Source: an uncultured Clostridia bacterium
GTDB lineage: Bacteria > Bacillota > Clostridia > TANB77 > CAG-508
Reading direction: 5' to 3'
Assembly (NCBI GenBank): GCA_934122235.1
Contig: CAKOWE010000008.1
Location: 1-60,721, forward strand
Length of the DNA: 60,721 nt
The translations under genes and the position numbers were made by a program. The notes beneath the pieces were generated by a model. It was not told where the DNA came from and ran no database searches. It was given only the letters and a program-made list of their open reading frames with translations. This document shows positions 49,301 to 56,234 of this stretch, one piece after another; position 1 is the first letter of the stretch; every line of letters starts with the position of its first letter.

Positions 49301-52300
49301 TGTCCGTATTTATTATATCCCCATGTATAAACATCTCCATTAATATCTACTGCAATGCTAAAGTTATCTCCTGCACTTACTCCTATTATCGCTGGTGTTC
49401 CAGCTGGGAACTCTACTTTTGATGCTCTATCTGAATATGTTATATTATTTCCTTCTGCATCTTTTAATCCTGTTTGTCCATAAGTATTATCACCATAAGC
49501 CCATACTGTTCCATCAGATTTTAAAATTAATGTATGAGAATTTCCTGATACTGTCATTGGAGTAATTATTTTGTTTATTGGTAATATTACATCTTTATCC
49601 ATTTCTGCAACACTTGGTAATACTGTTATTTGTATAATACTTTCGTAATTTTCTCCATTATTTCCAGTACTACTTACAACAGCACTTGTTGTTCCTGCAC
49701 TTACAGGACTTACTTCTATTACATCTGATTTTCCTATAACTTTTCTTACACTTGCTATATTTGAATCATTTGTCATTGATGCACTATTTATATTTATTGT
49801 TGGATTGTATATTAAATTTAATTGCTTATTATATGCATTTATCTCTAAAGATGTTCCATTTTCTTTTAATGTTACATGATTTGTATCTAAGCTTATACCT
49901 TCTGTTCCAACTCTTCTAGCTTCTATACTATTAATTCCTAATTTATTTCCTAATTGTCCTATTGTTCCTTTTCCCCAAGCATATGCAAATCCTGTTTCAT
50001 CAACAACTACAGTATAATTTTCACCTGCAGAAACTAATATTGCTTTTTCTATTCTTGCATCTTCTGCTACATCATATGCACGAGCTAAATTAACTCCTGC
50101 TTGTACTTGGCTACTTCTTAATTCTCCATAATTATTACTTCCCCATGTAAGTACTTTTCCGTCTTTATTTACTGCTACTGTATGTGTTAAACCAACATAT
50201 ATATCTCTAATATTATCTAACGGATCGTTTTCTTTATTTATAGTTTGAACTGCTGTATATGCATTACCTGTTGCGACAGATGAATTTGTCCATGTTTCAT
50301 TTCCTAATTGTCCTGTTGTTCCTTTTCCTATTGTATATACTAATCCATTTTCTGTTAAAAATGCCGTATGTCCACTGTTATTTGTTCCTGTTGTTTTTGT
50401 TATTTTTATTACTTTTTCGCTTATTCCTGCTATTTTTGTTCCTGTTACTAAACTTGTATCATACAATCTTAAAGCTACTACTTCACCATCTTTTGTTAAT
50501 ACATATCCATTTGTAATATCTATTGCATTTTTCATTAATTCTTCAATATTTACATAATCAAATTTAGATACTTTTGTTGGTGTTGATGATCTTATTGGTT
50601 CATGGCAATAACTATCAGTTGATAAATGGAAATGTGAAGAGTATCCCCATGTCCATAATCTTCCATATTTATCTAATGCTAAACTATAACTATCTCCTGA
50701 TGCAATTTTAACTACATCTTTTAATCCATCTACTTTTATAGGTAATAATGATGAATTGTAATAAGTAGAACCACAAATATATACATCACCATTTGTTGTT
50801 AGCATTAAAGTATGAGTTTTAGATGTAGCTATATCAGTAACTACAATTGAATTTCCATTTTCATCTATTAAGTCTTCTAGTTCATATTCATTTTCTTGAC
50901 TATTCCATTTATATAAGTTGCCATCTGAATCTAATTTAATAGATAATTTTCCAGATAAATCTGTATAATTATTTCCTAACTTATAATATTCATTTCCATT
51001 AGCATCAACATATATTTGATTTCCATCTGCATCTGTAACTTTATTTCCACTTGCATCTAATTTTTCATTAGGCGCAACTATTACTATTTGTTTTGCTATT
51101 CTTGCTTGTTTTGGTTCTTTTATATTACCTTTTTGTAATATTCCTAATTCTCCATAAGAATTTCTTCCCCATACCCAAACAGTTCCATCTGCTTTTAATG
51201 CTACTGTATGATCTTCACTTGATTCTATTTTTGGTGCAACTTCTGTTCCAGTAACTTTTACATCAACATATAATTTGGCTACTTTTCCACTTATTTTATC
51301 TGTTGCAACAATTATAGCTTCTCCAACTATATCACTTGCAGTTAATTTATTATCTGTTCCAGTTGTATTTGTTATTGATATTAAATCTTTATTAAATACA
51401 CTCCATTCAAAATCCGTTGTAACTGTTGTTGCAGCAGTTCTTAATCTTAAGTTAAATGCATCTAATAAACTAGCTTGTATATCTACACTTTCACCTTTAT
51501 TCAAATATACTCTTGATACATCTTTTCCATCTACTATGAATCCAGCATAACTTTCCCCTATTAGCTTTGGTTGATAATAATATGATGTTTTTTCTCCATT
51601 TCCCAATAAGCTATAGCTTCCATTATATCCAAATCCGTATACAGAACCGCTAGTTGTAACAGCATACGCACGTCTATTATAACTGCTTGCAGCTATAGAT
51701 TCTATGTTTGAAAGACTAGCAATTTTTACAGGTGTTGTAGATACACTTGCACTTTCGCCTTGACCTAATGCATTTGTTAATTTTCCCCAAGAATAAACAT
51801 TACCTTCTTCATCTATTATATAAGCAACTCCTACTCCAGCTTCAACATCAACTACTTTAATGTTTGAATCTACTGTTTGTAATGTTGGTACAGTTTTTTC
51901 TGAACCTGTTACATAATTATAAGATGATGATGATTTTGCCCAAGTATATACTTTTCCTTCTCCGTTTAATGCCATAAAATATCCATATGATGTACTACTT
52001 GAATTTGCTGAACTAGATATTTCAACAATATTTTCTAAGCCTGTTATAAATTTTATTCTATTACCATATTCATATTCCCATACTCTTCCATCTTCTGTTA
52101 ATATCAATTTGCTAGTTATATCTTTAACTTTTAAGCCATATGTATTTATTACTGTTGCATAAGGATTTGAACCATATCCCCATGTATATATAGTTCCATC
52201 TTCTGCTAATGCTAAACTTCTATATTCGCTTGCTAATACTTTTATAATTCCATCCAAATCTTCAAATGTAACTGTTCCAGTTGAATCTACAACTTGTTTT

Positions 52301-55300
52301 TTTACTGTTACAGGTACACTTGAAGTAGTACGTGTATTATTACCTAATTGTCCATATCCATTATATCCTATTGCTTGAACCTTACCATCTGTTCCTAATA
52401 ATAATGAATAATACTCTCCAGCAGAAACATCTATATATTTATTAGTTAATCCTAAATCTATTGGTTCAGATATTAAACCTTTTGTAGTACCTATTTCACC
52501 ATAATAATTTTGTCCCCAGCCCCATACTGTTCCATCAGATTTTAATGCCAAAGTATGATAATATCCGGCTGATACTTTTGGATTTGCTACTTCCTTTGAT
52601 GATAATACATTTACAGCAACTCTCAATTTTTCTCCAGTTGGTGCTTCACCTATTATATATGTTTTTCCTATATTATTAGCCGTGATTGTATTTCCACTAA
52701 TTTCTGCTATATCTTCGTTTAATGATGTATAAATCATTTGTTGTGTTACTTCATCATATAACAAGTTAAATCCATAGTTATATATAGCATTTATTTGTGT
52801 GTTTTCTCCTTGTTTTAATGTTAATTCATATTCTCCTAATGTAATGTATGCTTTGCTTATATCTTCTAGTTTTGATGCTGTTGTATCTGTTATCGTTCTA
52901 TTTCCTAATTGTCCATAGTTATTTACCCCTGCTGACCATACTGTTCCATCTGTTTTTGCAACTATATATGAACCTTTTGTTCCATTAATTAATGCAACAT
53001 TATCTAAATTATCTGTACTACCTGTTGTTGTAAATTTTGTCATCTTAACATTAGAACCATATATATATGAACTATATCCAACTGTTCCATCAGCAAATTT
53101 AACTATTACTCCATAATCATTATCAGTTGCTTTTGCATCTATAATATTCTCATCTATTTTTATTATTCTTGGATATCCTATTCTTTCTCCTAATGCCCAT
53201 AACTTTCCATCAACAGATGTTGCTACTGCATATCCATTGCTATATATACTTGCAGATATTTTAGTAATCTTATTTAAAGAGTTTATCTTTGTTAATTTAG
53301 TTACATATGAACTACCAGAAATTCCACATTGATAATTTCCATTATATCCACAGGCATATACACTGCCTGATTCTGTTACTATATATGATGTTAAAGTTCC
53401 TACTTCTATTTGTTTTACAATTTCTTTATTTCCTTGTGCATCTACTAAAGTTGATAAATCTGTTTCTTTAGCAAGAGTTTCATTTGATGATGAACCACTT
53501 GATAATCCTAATCTATTATAGTCATTATATCCCCAACCCCATACTTTTCCGTTTGAATCTAATGCCATTGCTGAAATTCTTCCTGCTGAAATTGATTCTA
53601 CATTATTTAATATTTGTGCATCTAAAACAGATTGTGTGATTTGTTGAGTTTCGAAGTCATTATTTGAATAATTCCATTTATAATATTTACCATCTACATC
53701 TTTTTTTATTACAAGATTGCCTAATAAATCTTCAAAATCGTCTCCTGTTTTATTATATACAGTTCCATTAGAATCTACTAATACAATTGCACCAGTAGCA
53801 TCAGCTTTTTCTTGTGGTATATCTGTCACTTCTATTTTTTCACTAGTTGTTACTGTTTTCATATTGTAAGTTTTAACTTGAACTATTTCTGGTTCACTTG
53901 CCATTACAGATTTTACTGGTGTTGATGATGTTGTTCCATTTCCTAATTGTCCATATCCATTATATCCCCAACTCCATACTGTTCCATCTTTTTTCAATAC
54001 TAATATAAAATCTTCACCTGCTGCTATATCTTTTATATCTTCTAATCCTTGTACTTTGGTTGGAACTATTATTGAGCTATTTACATTTGAGTGTTCATAG
54101 TCAATAATTCCTAAATATCTATTATATCCCCAAACCCATACTGTTCCATCTGCTTTCAAAGCTACTGAATAATTATTTCTAGTTTCTATTTTTGGGAATA
54201 CCAAATCATCATCTATTACTTCTACATTAATATATATAGTATTTTTTGTGCTCTTTATTTCTGCTACAGTTCTTCCTATCATTAAACCTGTTATATTTCC
54301 TGTTGTTTGATCATAACTTGCAATATCTTCATTAACAGATTTTATTTGTATACTATCTTGAATACTTGCTTTTTCTTGTCTATATAAGTTTACTCTTCCT
54401 CCTGTTATATATCCTTTATCCTTTAACATTTGAATTAAATCTGCTGATTCTCCAACACGTAATTTTATATCATTTCCAACTATAGATTTTACACTTACAC
54501 TTCCTATATAATCTGCTGTATATCTTGTTCCATCTCCTAATAATTTACCATTATTACTTCCTACTGTGTAACTTGCATCAACTATATCTGTACCAGCATA
54601 TCCCCATCCTAACACATATCCATCTGCATTAATTGCATATGCTGTATCATATCCTCCATTGTTTGATGTACTGCCTGTACTACTAATACCAGGTACAACA
54701 GCAGTTGTAACTTTATCGATCTCACTGTTTATTGTACTATTTGGATTTGTTGCTAATATAGTAGGAATTGAAACTGTTGCTGTATTTCCAGTACCAGTTT
54801 GTCCTACACTATTTTGTCCCCAACTATATACGTTATTATTTGTATCTATTATATAGTACGTTTTATTTACTATTGATATGTTATCTTTTGTATTATCCGT
54901 TCTTACTTGTATACTTGTACCTTCTGAATCTGTTGGTAGTGTTACTTGAACAGGAGTACTACCTAAGTTCCATGTATAAACTGTTCCATCAGAACATAAT
55001 GCCATTGATACGCCATTTCCAGCTTGAACTTGAGCTACTGTGCTTGGTAATGTTACTTCATTTATAGATGTGAATTCAAAGCCTGAACCTGTTGCATCTC
55101 CCCAAGTCCAAACTGTATCATCTTCACCTATTGCAATTACATGATTATATCCAGCTGAAATCTCTTTTATATCTGGTAATTCTTTTGTATCTTTTAGTTC
55201 TTCTATTTCTCTAATAGAAGTAAATGCTAAATCATTGTAATATCCTAATTGTCCATCAGAACTATCACCTAAACCTAATACTGTTCCATTTGTTGTTAAC

Positions 55301-55869
55301 AACAAAGTAAAATCTGCTCCACAAGCTATTTCTTGTGCAGTTAGTCCATTTGGAATAGTCACTTGTTGGGCGTATAAATCTTTTCTTATAGACTCACTTC
55401 CAGTTTGTCCAAAATAATTATAACCCCATACATATACCTTTCCATCTTCAGTTAACGCAGCTGAATGATATTCTCCAACAGCTATTTGTTTTACTCCAGT
55501 AAGTTGCTTATGTTCTCCTGTTGTAGAATCAATATCTTCTAATAATACTGCTACTTTTGAAACAGAATCAACTATGGTTCCATTACCTAATTGTCCTCTG
55601 TTATTTTGTCCCCATGACCACACTTTTCCGTTACTGTCTAAAGCAACTGTAAAATTGGCACCAGTTGCTATATCAGCTATATTAGGATTTCCTTCTATCG
55701 GATTTAATGTAGTTTGGTTGTTTACCACTGCTATATTTGCATCATCATTATTATTGTTGTCAACATTTGTTGCAAATACTAATAGTAGTAATAAGTTAAG
55801 TACAACAAGCATGGCAATCATTGCACTTACTCTGTTTTTTCTTTTTTTCATTTGTTCTAAGTCGTTCAT
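34363..55869 (-). CDS. Giant exported protein: RCC1 propellers, cadherin-like repeats, dockerin-like segment, GLUG, M23 peptidase
   Basis: About 7,168 residues. The start is ATG 55869 with AGGAG seven bases upstream, not the frame's first ATG at 55929. A membrane/signal segment lies at residues 15-35. Residues about 57-2920 hold at least six blocks of RCC1 repeats (units like ALKADGTVWVWGYN, about 50 residues each) separated by BIG2-like domains. Residues about 3000-6380 are dozens of cadherin-like beta-sandwiches of about 90-110 residues (ending in patterns like YTLNIRRKS). Then come a carboxypeptidase-regulatory-like domain (about 6385-6450), a dockerin-like EF-hand pair (about 6454-6530, DFNEDGIIDNLDL), a second CnaB-like domain, an Ig-like domain, GLUG repeats (about 6740-6930) and a C-terminal M23 metallopeptidase (about 7036-7168) with H7056, D7060 and H7144-x-H7146. 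M23 enzymes cut peptide cross-links of peptidoglycan. No sortase motif or S-layer domain is seen. A rigid stalk that presents a wall hydrolase is an inference. Confidence 0.9.
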   Translation of the reverse strand: MNDLEQMKKRKNRVSAMIAMLVVLNLLLLLVFATNVDNNNNDDANIAVVNNQTTLNPIEGNPNIADIATGANFTVALDSNGKVWSWGQNNRGQLGNGTIVDSVSKVAVLLEDIDSTTGEHKQLTGVKQIAVGEYHSAALTEDGKVYVWGYNYFGQTGSESIRKDLYAQQVTIPNGLTAQEIACGADFTLLLTTNGTVLGLGDSSDGQLGYYNDLAFTSIREIEELKDTKELPDIKEISAGYNHVIAIGEDDTVWTWGDATGSGFEFTSINEVTLPSTVAQVQAGNGVSMALCSDGTVYTWNLGSTPVQVTLPTDSEGTSIQVRTDNTKDNISIVNKTYYIIDTNNNVYSWGQNSVGQTGTGNTATVSIPTILATNPNSTINSEIDKVTTAVVPGISSTGSTSNNGGYDTAYAINADGYVLGWGYAGTDIVDASYTVGSNNGKLLGDGTRYTADYIGSVSVKSIVGNDIKLRVGESADLIQMLKDKGYITGGRVNLYRQEKASIQDSIQIKSVNEDIASYDQTTGNITGLMIGRTVAEIKSTKNTIYINVEVIDDDLVFPKIETRNNYSVALKADGTVWVWGYNRYLGIIDYEHSNVNSSIIVPTKVQGLEDIKDIAAGEDFILVLKKDGTVWSWGYNGYGQLGNGTTSSTPVKSVMASEPEIVQVKTYNMKTVTTSEKIEVTDIPQEKADATGAIVLVDSNGTVYNKTGDDFEDLLGNLVIKKDVDGKYYKWNYSNNDFETQQITQSVLDAQILNNVESISAGRISAMALDSNGKVWGWGYNDYNRLGLSSGSSSNETLAKETDLSTLVDAQGNKEIVKQIEVGTLTSYIVTESGSVYACGYNGNYQCGISGSSYVTKLTKINSLNKITKISASIYSNGYAVATSVDGKLWALGERIGYPRIIKIDENIIDAKATDNDYGVIVKFADGTVGYSSYIYGSNVKMTKFTTTGSTDNLDNVALINGTKGSYIVAKTDGTVWSAGVNNYGQLGNRTITDTTASKLEDISKAYITLGEYELTLKQGENTQINAIYNYGFNLLYDEVTQQMIYTSLNEDIAEISGNTITANNIGKTYIIGEAPTGEKLRVAVNVLSSKEVANPKVSAGYYHTLALKSDGTVWGWGQNYYGEIGTTKGLISEPIDLGLTNKYIDVSAGEYYSLLLGTDGKVQAIGYNGYGQLGNNTRTTSSVPVTVKKQVVDSTGTVTFEDLDGIIKVLASEYRSLALAEDGTIYTWGYGSNPYATVINTYGLKVKDITSKLILTEDGRVWEYEYGNRIKFITGLENIVEISSSANSSSTSYGYFMALNGEGKVYTWAKSSSSYNYVTGSEKTVPTLQTVDSNIKVVDVEAGVGVAYIIDEEGNVYSWGKLTNALGQGESASVSTTPVKIASLSNIESIAASSYNRRAYAVTTSGSVYGFGYNGSYSLLGNGEKTSYYYQPKLIGESYAGFIVDGKDVSRVYLNKGESVDIQASLLDAFNLRLRTAATTVTTDFEWSVFNKDLISITNTTGTDNKLTASDIVGEAIIVATDKISGKVAKLYVDVKVTGTEVAPKIESSEDHTVALKADGTVWVWGRNSYGELGILQKGNIKEPKQARIAKQIVIVAPNEKLDASGNKVTDADGNQIYVDANGNEYYKLGNNYTDLSGKLSIKLDSDGNLYKWNSQENEYELEDLIDENGNSIVVTDIATSKTHTLMLTTNGDVYICGSTYYNSSLLPIKVDGLKDVVKIASGDSYSLALDKYGRLWTWGYSSHFHLSTDSYCHEPIRSSTPTKVSKFDYVNIEELMKNAIDITNGYVLTKDGEVVALRLYDTSLVTGTKIAGISEKVIKITKTTGTNNSGHTAFLTENGLVYTIGKGTTGQLGNETWTNSSVATGNAYTAVQTINKENDPLDNIRDIYVGLTHTVAVNKDGKVLTWGSNNYGELRSSQVQAGVNLARAYDVAEDARIEKAILVSAGENYTVVVDETGFAYAWGKGTIGQLGNKLGINSIEARRVGTEGISLDTNHVTLKENGTSLEINAYNKQLNLIYNPTININSASMTNDSNIASVRKVIGKSDVIEVSPVSAGTTSAVVSSTGNNGENYESIIQITVLPSVAEMDKDVILPINKIITPMTVSGNSHTLILKSDGTVWAYGDNTYGQTGLKDAEGNNITYSDRASKVEFPAGTPAIIGVSAGDNFSIAVDINGDVYTWGYNKYGQLGQGSTGTGINNVPTKVSGLRNIIKVVAGANHSIALDKDGYIYTWGRNISGSLGIGSTSDVYTPTQINDIANVIDIAAGADHSMALTQEGCVYTTGKNDAGQLGEQYILSRISFAKVEISNTIEYIEAGNKTSFAIDTNGKLWAWGQNADGQLGLGSNDTKVYLPQQVTIGSGEKIESISAGENHTQVVTSSGKLYVAGSNNYGQLGVGTGTDKTNTYVNVSKLKNEVMRANAGITYSTVIAKDGTVYGFGDYNHGNLNRISLTNSFEPIMITDNQSYLDEQEIVINVGEDYTINANGRYKLNVLHKDESAFTYTSANDSIASVDDKGLITGKEVGTTVIKVEDEVGKISAIIVKVLPEDAIQSPSIEGGNKFAIVTDKNGIAYLFGNKENIIDSDIPKTINNSISFKTVKAGDDFVVAINNDGTVWSLGDNTYSQLGIEGIDNSNQYVRLNTTYIKNITQVDAGSRHAIALDELGTVYVWGDNSNGQLGLSTSTSKVEIPTVIRPTTNRVISVSAGGNYSSIVNTAGEVYILRNGAAHKVVGINGAIKAVTGEEDTLVLTNNGNVYIVDNETGLIRKDISDKVVVDIATNLNTYMCLTEDKTLYTFGDNADGKLGVNINASTSNNLRKAANDVFTIGGGNTNTYYINTKGEVFATGLNTSGELGNGTSNNSEATTKERSLKYTKVGDREFVIKQVKADGTEKAIKSTRVGIDWTVLVGEEDIKSQVGEDKTRVTVAKEENEFNAFGKIVGHLEDYAFKLTDITKADLTVINDKAEITTKELGETILEVTNTVTNELQKLKIIIVEDKLLRIDDIYILDANNSIYDSEPDSSSDFVINTEGSTNTGTLNISLEYDTDIVEAFDENGNKLTIAKDATTKEWIVSGLDLTKPEQKVKLTITTSTGDTFDYTIIIRKEFVLKVDSEILTLQSDGNYIKFINPANQTATIEATILDSTKQIKIKDMSGSVIASSNVGDKTLTTVVNVPEHKTEFVIETIDSDGQVERKKLTIFKSSIESIFVRDITNVPTEIETTRTEIDGAYLDEFYVEISGTNKIAVVTVNLKNKNVQSMKADGLEVTVSPVVRFTTPNEEIELELTVLDPATNTTYIEKYKLTAHRISNETGIDSIQLLKVNGTVVTLKDTMFKKSLDEDYTYEIALHDKDIDVKNANFTVNLIDIKNAQVSANTRQWHDSGYEFVGVPKTITENKYQYTIYVKAENGDIQEYKVNIYKESEDAKVDTITTRSPLDDGTYKENIAVKTIGTNDYIGKVLKGKSNYEIVIKLRDEYTTIESIEPSDILTLKEAKDGIYTYNATADVIGKTIDFVTKPEYDGAPKETYTLTILELDDDANFASIQLGNLLPFTLENVENQQIDVQINGDDSDLLDVKAQSEFAKIEIFQDIDPRVDTSAIPFATSVSELKLKLGLAQGQTTTLYIRITSEDETNTQMKILTIKRLSNNTDITHVVFDETNKVEYIPGKDVEISESLITKPTNIKVVPADNNATVVVEGVDNAIGASVDLSVQDTINVEVTSEDGTKTTNHTIKVKVLSSDTGITKQIKDANGMILKDDVDFIKDSTDKFTVKVKNTGKANLVITPNNTNAKVEITTSTSSVPVIGDTLEIDTLATTEVYVKVTSEDGTEKIYTIIVKPEDLILQVVHVNGANSSNTALDTGRDLTADEINNSYAVVRVHPNSTKATIKLTANSVYAPVTVQVTANRGMTDSNGKDLETTTSTTVSTSGTTVNIDLLDETMLDPDIDPNKTTVIIDMTTSVGTTETLVLDIVKGSVEAELDTVKITGITTNKEEIVSYKNKYAQYVSIDSSDDIYEIIPVPANNGTYKLYQISDTDKNTALSSIDLTKQTDITNNSKVTLEHEYQRFVIEVTSEFGGNTERYDLYAKKISDNTDIKDLSVTVDDTVTNNLDDFGKFDSSNNLDIIVPSTIGKLHVDNLVLEDNYSNAKWTNITNKDLSSITDADYSDYTSSSVIDYTVSLPSDISGKRIYIKVTAENGKEEVYCVNIKIVDVNQKADDIDLINTELYDVTNSTNIEVNNNIAKITESVIDAKVTSISNGVIGIKVSKVNGFDINERIATSDEVKGSNALDMNFNQNYTYTDDSSVTQTIVATDVQEVKVLTTVVSLGYKLYPTYYTGVSETNYKAEYELTIERRIVNKDITIEIQNADTTVTTIDSKTAVFKVSTENGQTIYTYEYRVPSTTTELVINNVKAYNLYATIEHALITGNDLYTSSNPYIRKLPTVDKASITEDFKVIDPTGNSVIYRVVVVKDSGNNDVEEIKVNSNIAKRDDSIQDKFNSVLLTPVNDLNVNISGIEENATVDINITSINNTNVSVLSGTVNETKLADGTKLVSKDITSQLTDALLQANINREDLTNIIVKITVTAEDNTLAIREYTLSINVEKSNLISIDGLDINGTIDSNVKLTSSDFYAVSSNTFETKEIAIPSNTGNIVLSNILCENDSVAVVTDENGNVLTNRTLTVSVLPQGVTKVIINTQVEQIQQQFVINIRRRSIDTSIKEVIADINKTDSADSNGIYVVNIKDTVDPDVTVVLNDKNAEVIDVTPVLSSVTASVPSNNKFTVSGIKSNTHNDSEDVIPAPAEKTIDMNITVEAEDGNTDSYTIRLERRHTEIGLEEVDYIGDANEKISFAVTDIISRTISSSTSGITITSANTVCANAEVFVEYIDDQTGLTVREKLDTSKLYEVGEGSTKAFKLIVVAEYGNEKEYTLNIRRKSSNTNLTGIQVNVNGRTENAILDSIQNLYTANINVNEDPQIIVSTEDLNGQVTDVKVYKTTEGDLEGIATSSAVVNNGFSISGLKGLYVDDTTEDSSDINRYIMVEFKVAAEDANVVKTYKLKLTRRHVETGVETISYDYVENGTTENGTVTVNPTNLKEMVMVRSVVESVNFAQILPECKNASIKVKVDGTEIDETSGFSIDLPELEAGDGCIKTLEVIVTSESEDIMTYTIQVVRMATNANLNKVYVKGVEATKEESTEDGIEAIFKANVNDTDVKVAIEAISANVFATVSITDVNYTTIDNGKTYEETGTYDLSSITSRNVEISIVVTPQDDTIPTKTYKLVLTRLYDSTVLEQIKITPVVDGVTDAPIEIHDNESHSLDFTRNSKSHGYYTRTTTGAWVYNPGVTHYWNETSVITIPTTWTQIKLSDVLPVSPALETKIEQIEQADCFGCTTQKIADYTLDDTFIMPEGEDVYFKVITTAESGNEDIYLIHLYKKATSTELVNITVDGKTTMLDTTDGSYKVNVRADKDTLPIVINGTNKLSKDKTTIKVTVNGNDVTTLLGTSKTGTQNQVQFTLSSILTALDYDTEKEIVAVISVVPEDETISAKDYTVKITRQHVSDEITNIVINKGKTVEIDGNTVSIEQDLKANFVYNSIEGKYVQQINVTSQLDTATISEINLECANATKVITINGIEQTLPFDISLPNEGDSVTIKVEVTPEYEESGITERYIVVRRMYSNDSISKVQVEREYPETRVDKDGNEYKTGRLLYDRVQDLTLENNNNYSANIRMDQNTTRLTIYAQNSEARIVDIEVESITDKDGNSVDTTNKLKGLSYVYITYYNSYRVLENTRIATIDTSEGRVFTIKVKVQSEDLQVPVEEYTITLTKQDDSAKIEKILGNGTDIAIDNQKTHYEFVGKDILTEEIYTQYVDSTTAEVITEVFAESKFAKVTIFDENGKECANGIGTATYPVQTLDLWTKIKVKIESEDGLSAKEYEVWFIKKSDDVSIKELYVDDELIPADPNDGNYYIELSDTVKQIKAKMIPNYKLANVSINGQPYKWQEVTEVVTDLDKAVLVNGKVRIELRVQIPAEQSESGVNTINTKYLFVDRVSTNNEIEKISTDNAQDNITPGNNPQSTSWGTNNTYFVLLEGTGVARNEIDLSITPKSPKAKVELFDLDGNKLSMSTEGTLVTYSLGVDEELVTTYKVRVTPQQGSAKEYYIEIVPKASQAELKILTIGGINIELEPGVYQYKASSLGLTGIGSAYALATANTVIPGDDAYGSATVNIYTIENPEGSGEQTTGEATLNNVDLDNTTYVTITVESPNKAVVNTYVVWLKDVSDDRTLQEVSYIDENGIKQLAKENVPTDAKYAGEYEIALEPEQNSVDISIIARDMLSTVEVESDKAKQMLEITKDVKSMNDDIVLDIIVKAESGNKSVYKLKIKKNTIITGKIITENYNKDYSGIEVNIADSTAPDTVIATAITETDGTYKVEVSAGTSYNMTINKSGYLPYTMINIPSTYGVRTYTGHTYLIAGEVSGNDNYIDLKDLVKVNRKARVSTIVDSTNSECDFNEDGIIDNLDLNILIKNYDKSATDIAYVRVVEVLGEVLDATKGDTVISNAKVELREIVTTNANGEFEFENVPLDKYVLTITDENGIVLGSEEITIKTGTDYAITNNIITIDPNMSLINLTVRVNGSRAVISKRGEASDQDISVPTIKQVSGEVTSSGIELQAEVEDAELESVTFYNAENDAVIYTQSVTGTSAKVSTTYNGITEFNKTHKLYVVVKDTSGNVARKEFEVIDNLIRNAQDLVTFSELVNNEKDYANEIVKLNADIDLSGITFNSIGKSSKQFKGTFDGCGYTINNININTTSNYAGLFGYTKGATIKNVGVSGTIISTANYVGGIVGWVDTTIIENCYSAIDITANSNVGGIVGCARGKTIIRNCYNKGNITGNVTVAGIIGRLNTTDAIVENCYNIGTISGTNFVGEIIGYRAAEVDSKTQVVSVAEVNNCYYLGANSGIANTQQVTSTIQSELDKLVDTTSEITDKAILLINLGSEYKEDIDNINNGYPVLAWQKAPIVTYSISKAIANSENDFLLPLNESYTITSEFGTRIDPITGEETKMHYGIDLASKEGAQVLAIANGTVTYAGENSGYGYCIEIKHEVNGEVIYSFYAHLKQINVQVGDNVTQGQIIALEGGKAGEAGSGTSTGVHLHLEIRKISGLYSSAVDPRKYLTF

Positions 55870-56234
55870 GGCACTTCTCCTTTTTTCGTTTTTGTACAAA
55901 TTAATACAATATACCTTCATTTTAGTCATTTTTCGCTTTAAGTCAATGCCACTATTTGCTTAGTATATATATAGTTATTCAATTATTATTTAGGGATATT
56001 CGTTTTTGTGATTATAGATATATACATATTAAGATTACTTTACATTTGTTTTACATTTAACATGTTTTTTTACAATTATCATTAGGGATTTAGCAACTTT
56101 AAAGCCTTTTAATTCACCTTATTTTATCTGTATCATATACTATATAAAATAACTTTTTAATATTCAGTTAGTTATGCTAACTTAAGCTTTTATTCCTTAA
56201 ATACACATATTATAGAAAGGACAGTGACTAAATA
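55870..56234. other. Divergent intergenic region between the giant gene and the M14 gene
   Basis: Very AT-rich. It holds the ribosome site of the giant gene (about 55880-55876) and a long leader. I see no convincing sigma-A promoter for the giant gene: ATTATA at 56011-56016 could be a -10 on the minus strand, but its -35 (AGTAAT) is poor. No other gene is supported. Confidence 0.5.
56115..56142 (+). promoter_or_regulatory. Possible sigma-K-like promoter of the M14 gene
   Basis: CACC (56115-56118), a 15-base spacer and CATATACTA (56134-56142) fit the mother-cell sigma-K pattern (AC near -35, CATAnnnTA at -10). This is weak on its own, since such short motifs occur by chance in AT-rich DNA. 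Confidence 0.3.

Noticed and set aside
55870..55929. ATG at 55929 as the start of the giant protein
   Set aside because: There is no ribosome site there, whereas AGGAG lies seven bases before ATG 55869, and the extra 20 residues do not look like a signal sequence.
34551..55963. Many plus-strand open frames of 60-156 codons opposite the giant gene
   Set aside because: They lie antisense to a continuous, domain-rich frame, have low-complexity L/I/F/S-rich translations and no ribosome sites. They are shadows of repeated codon use on the other strand.
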